DNA of 5,293 nt from Micavibrio sp. (GTDB lineage: Bacteria; Pseudomonadota; Alphaproteobacteria; Micavibrionales; Micavibrionaceae), in the NCBI GenBank assembly GCA_027066695.1, contig JAMONE010000247.1, positions 1 through 5,293 on the forward strand, read 5' to 3'. The notes beneath the pieces were generated by a model that ran no database searches, was not told where the DNA came from, and saw only the letters and a list, made by a program, of their open reading frames with translations. The position numbers and the translations under genes were made by a program. Position 1 is the stretch's first letter; every line of letters begins with the position of its first letter. Positions 5,101 to 5,293 of the stretch are shown piece by piece.

Positions 5101-5293
5101 CTACCCACCTCGACTTTCGAAGTCAATGCGTGGGTCGATCCAGACATAGACTATATCGCGCACTAAATGCATTACTAGGCTCATGAGGGTGAAGATATAG
5201 AGTGTGCCGAGGACTACGGGGTAATCGCGGTTTATTATGCTCTCATAACCCAATAGCCCCATGCCGTCGAGCGAGAATATTACCTCTATTAAT
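5101..5293 (-). CDS. yejB: Peptide/microcin C-type ABC transporter permease YejB, C-terminal 63 residues
   Basis: The frame enters from the right edge and ends at TAG 5101-5103, so only the last 63 codons are present. They read LIEVIFSLDGMGLLGYESII, then NRDYPVVLGTLYIFTLM, one hydrophobic helix, and the closing WIDPRIDFESRGG. This matches the conserved C-terminus of YejB (family pattern EVIFSLDGLG...RDYPV...DPRIDF). YejB is the first inner-membrane permease of the Yej importer, which pairs with YejE immediately downstream on the same strand. The spacing of 125 nt to the preferred yejE start is wide for an operon of this type and is filled by hairpins and a small frame. Confidence 0.93.
   Translation of the reverse strand, partial: LIEVIFSLDGMGLLGYESIINRDYPVVLGTLYIFTLMSLVMHLVRDIVYVWIDPRIDFESRGG

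Noticed and set aside
4851..5186. 111-codon plus-strand frame over the yejB-yejE junction
   Set aside because: It is antisense to two confident permease genes and their hairpins, with no recognisable domain.

Overview
The window reads as a piece of a bacterial chromosome, most likely from an alphaproteobacterium. The basis is the strong YejB/YejE match, moderate GC in the conserved genes with much more AT-rich intergenic DNA, and short palindromic repeats of a kind common in host-associated alphaproteobacteria. The lineage is an inference. Six of the genes supported here lie on the minus strand and one on the plus strand.

Reading in the minus-strand direction from the right edge: the last 63 codons of yejB (5101-5293) are followed by a 125-nt spacer and then yejE (3947-4975). 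Both are inner-membrane permeases of a peptide/microcin C-type ABC importer. The spacer carries two perfect hairpins and a small open frame that runs from directly after the yejB stop into an ATGA overlap with yejE. The ATPase gene yejF, which follows yejE in Escherichia coli, is not here. Instead an AT-rich plus-strand gene for a small four-helix membrane protein (3598-3966) converges on yejE and overlaps its 3' end by 20 nt.

Farther left is a compact minus-strand cluster. It holds an uncharacterised P-loop NTPase-like protein (2235-3296), argC (1276-2265, overlapping the previous gene by 31 nt) and argB (271-1176). ArgB phosphorylates N-acetylglutamate and ArgC reduces the product to the semialdehyde, so the cluster covers steps 2 and 3 of ornithine/arginine synthesis. 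The P-loop protein is the most interesting unknown. Its position and its resemblance in layout to DUF1611/DgcN-type proteins suggest, without proving, a role in the same small-molecule pathway. At the left edge is the start of a small GIY-YIG nuclease-domain gene (1-208).

Three copies of one palindromic repeat (223-257, half copy; 1200-1263; 3320-3379), all in the same orientation, lie just upstream of the start codons of the GIY-YIG, argB and P-loop genes. The two full copies end exactly 23 nt before the start codon. A different palindrome (5019-5039) sits between yejB and yejE. No tRNA, rRNA, CRISPR array, insertion sequence or convincing intrinsic terminator was seen.
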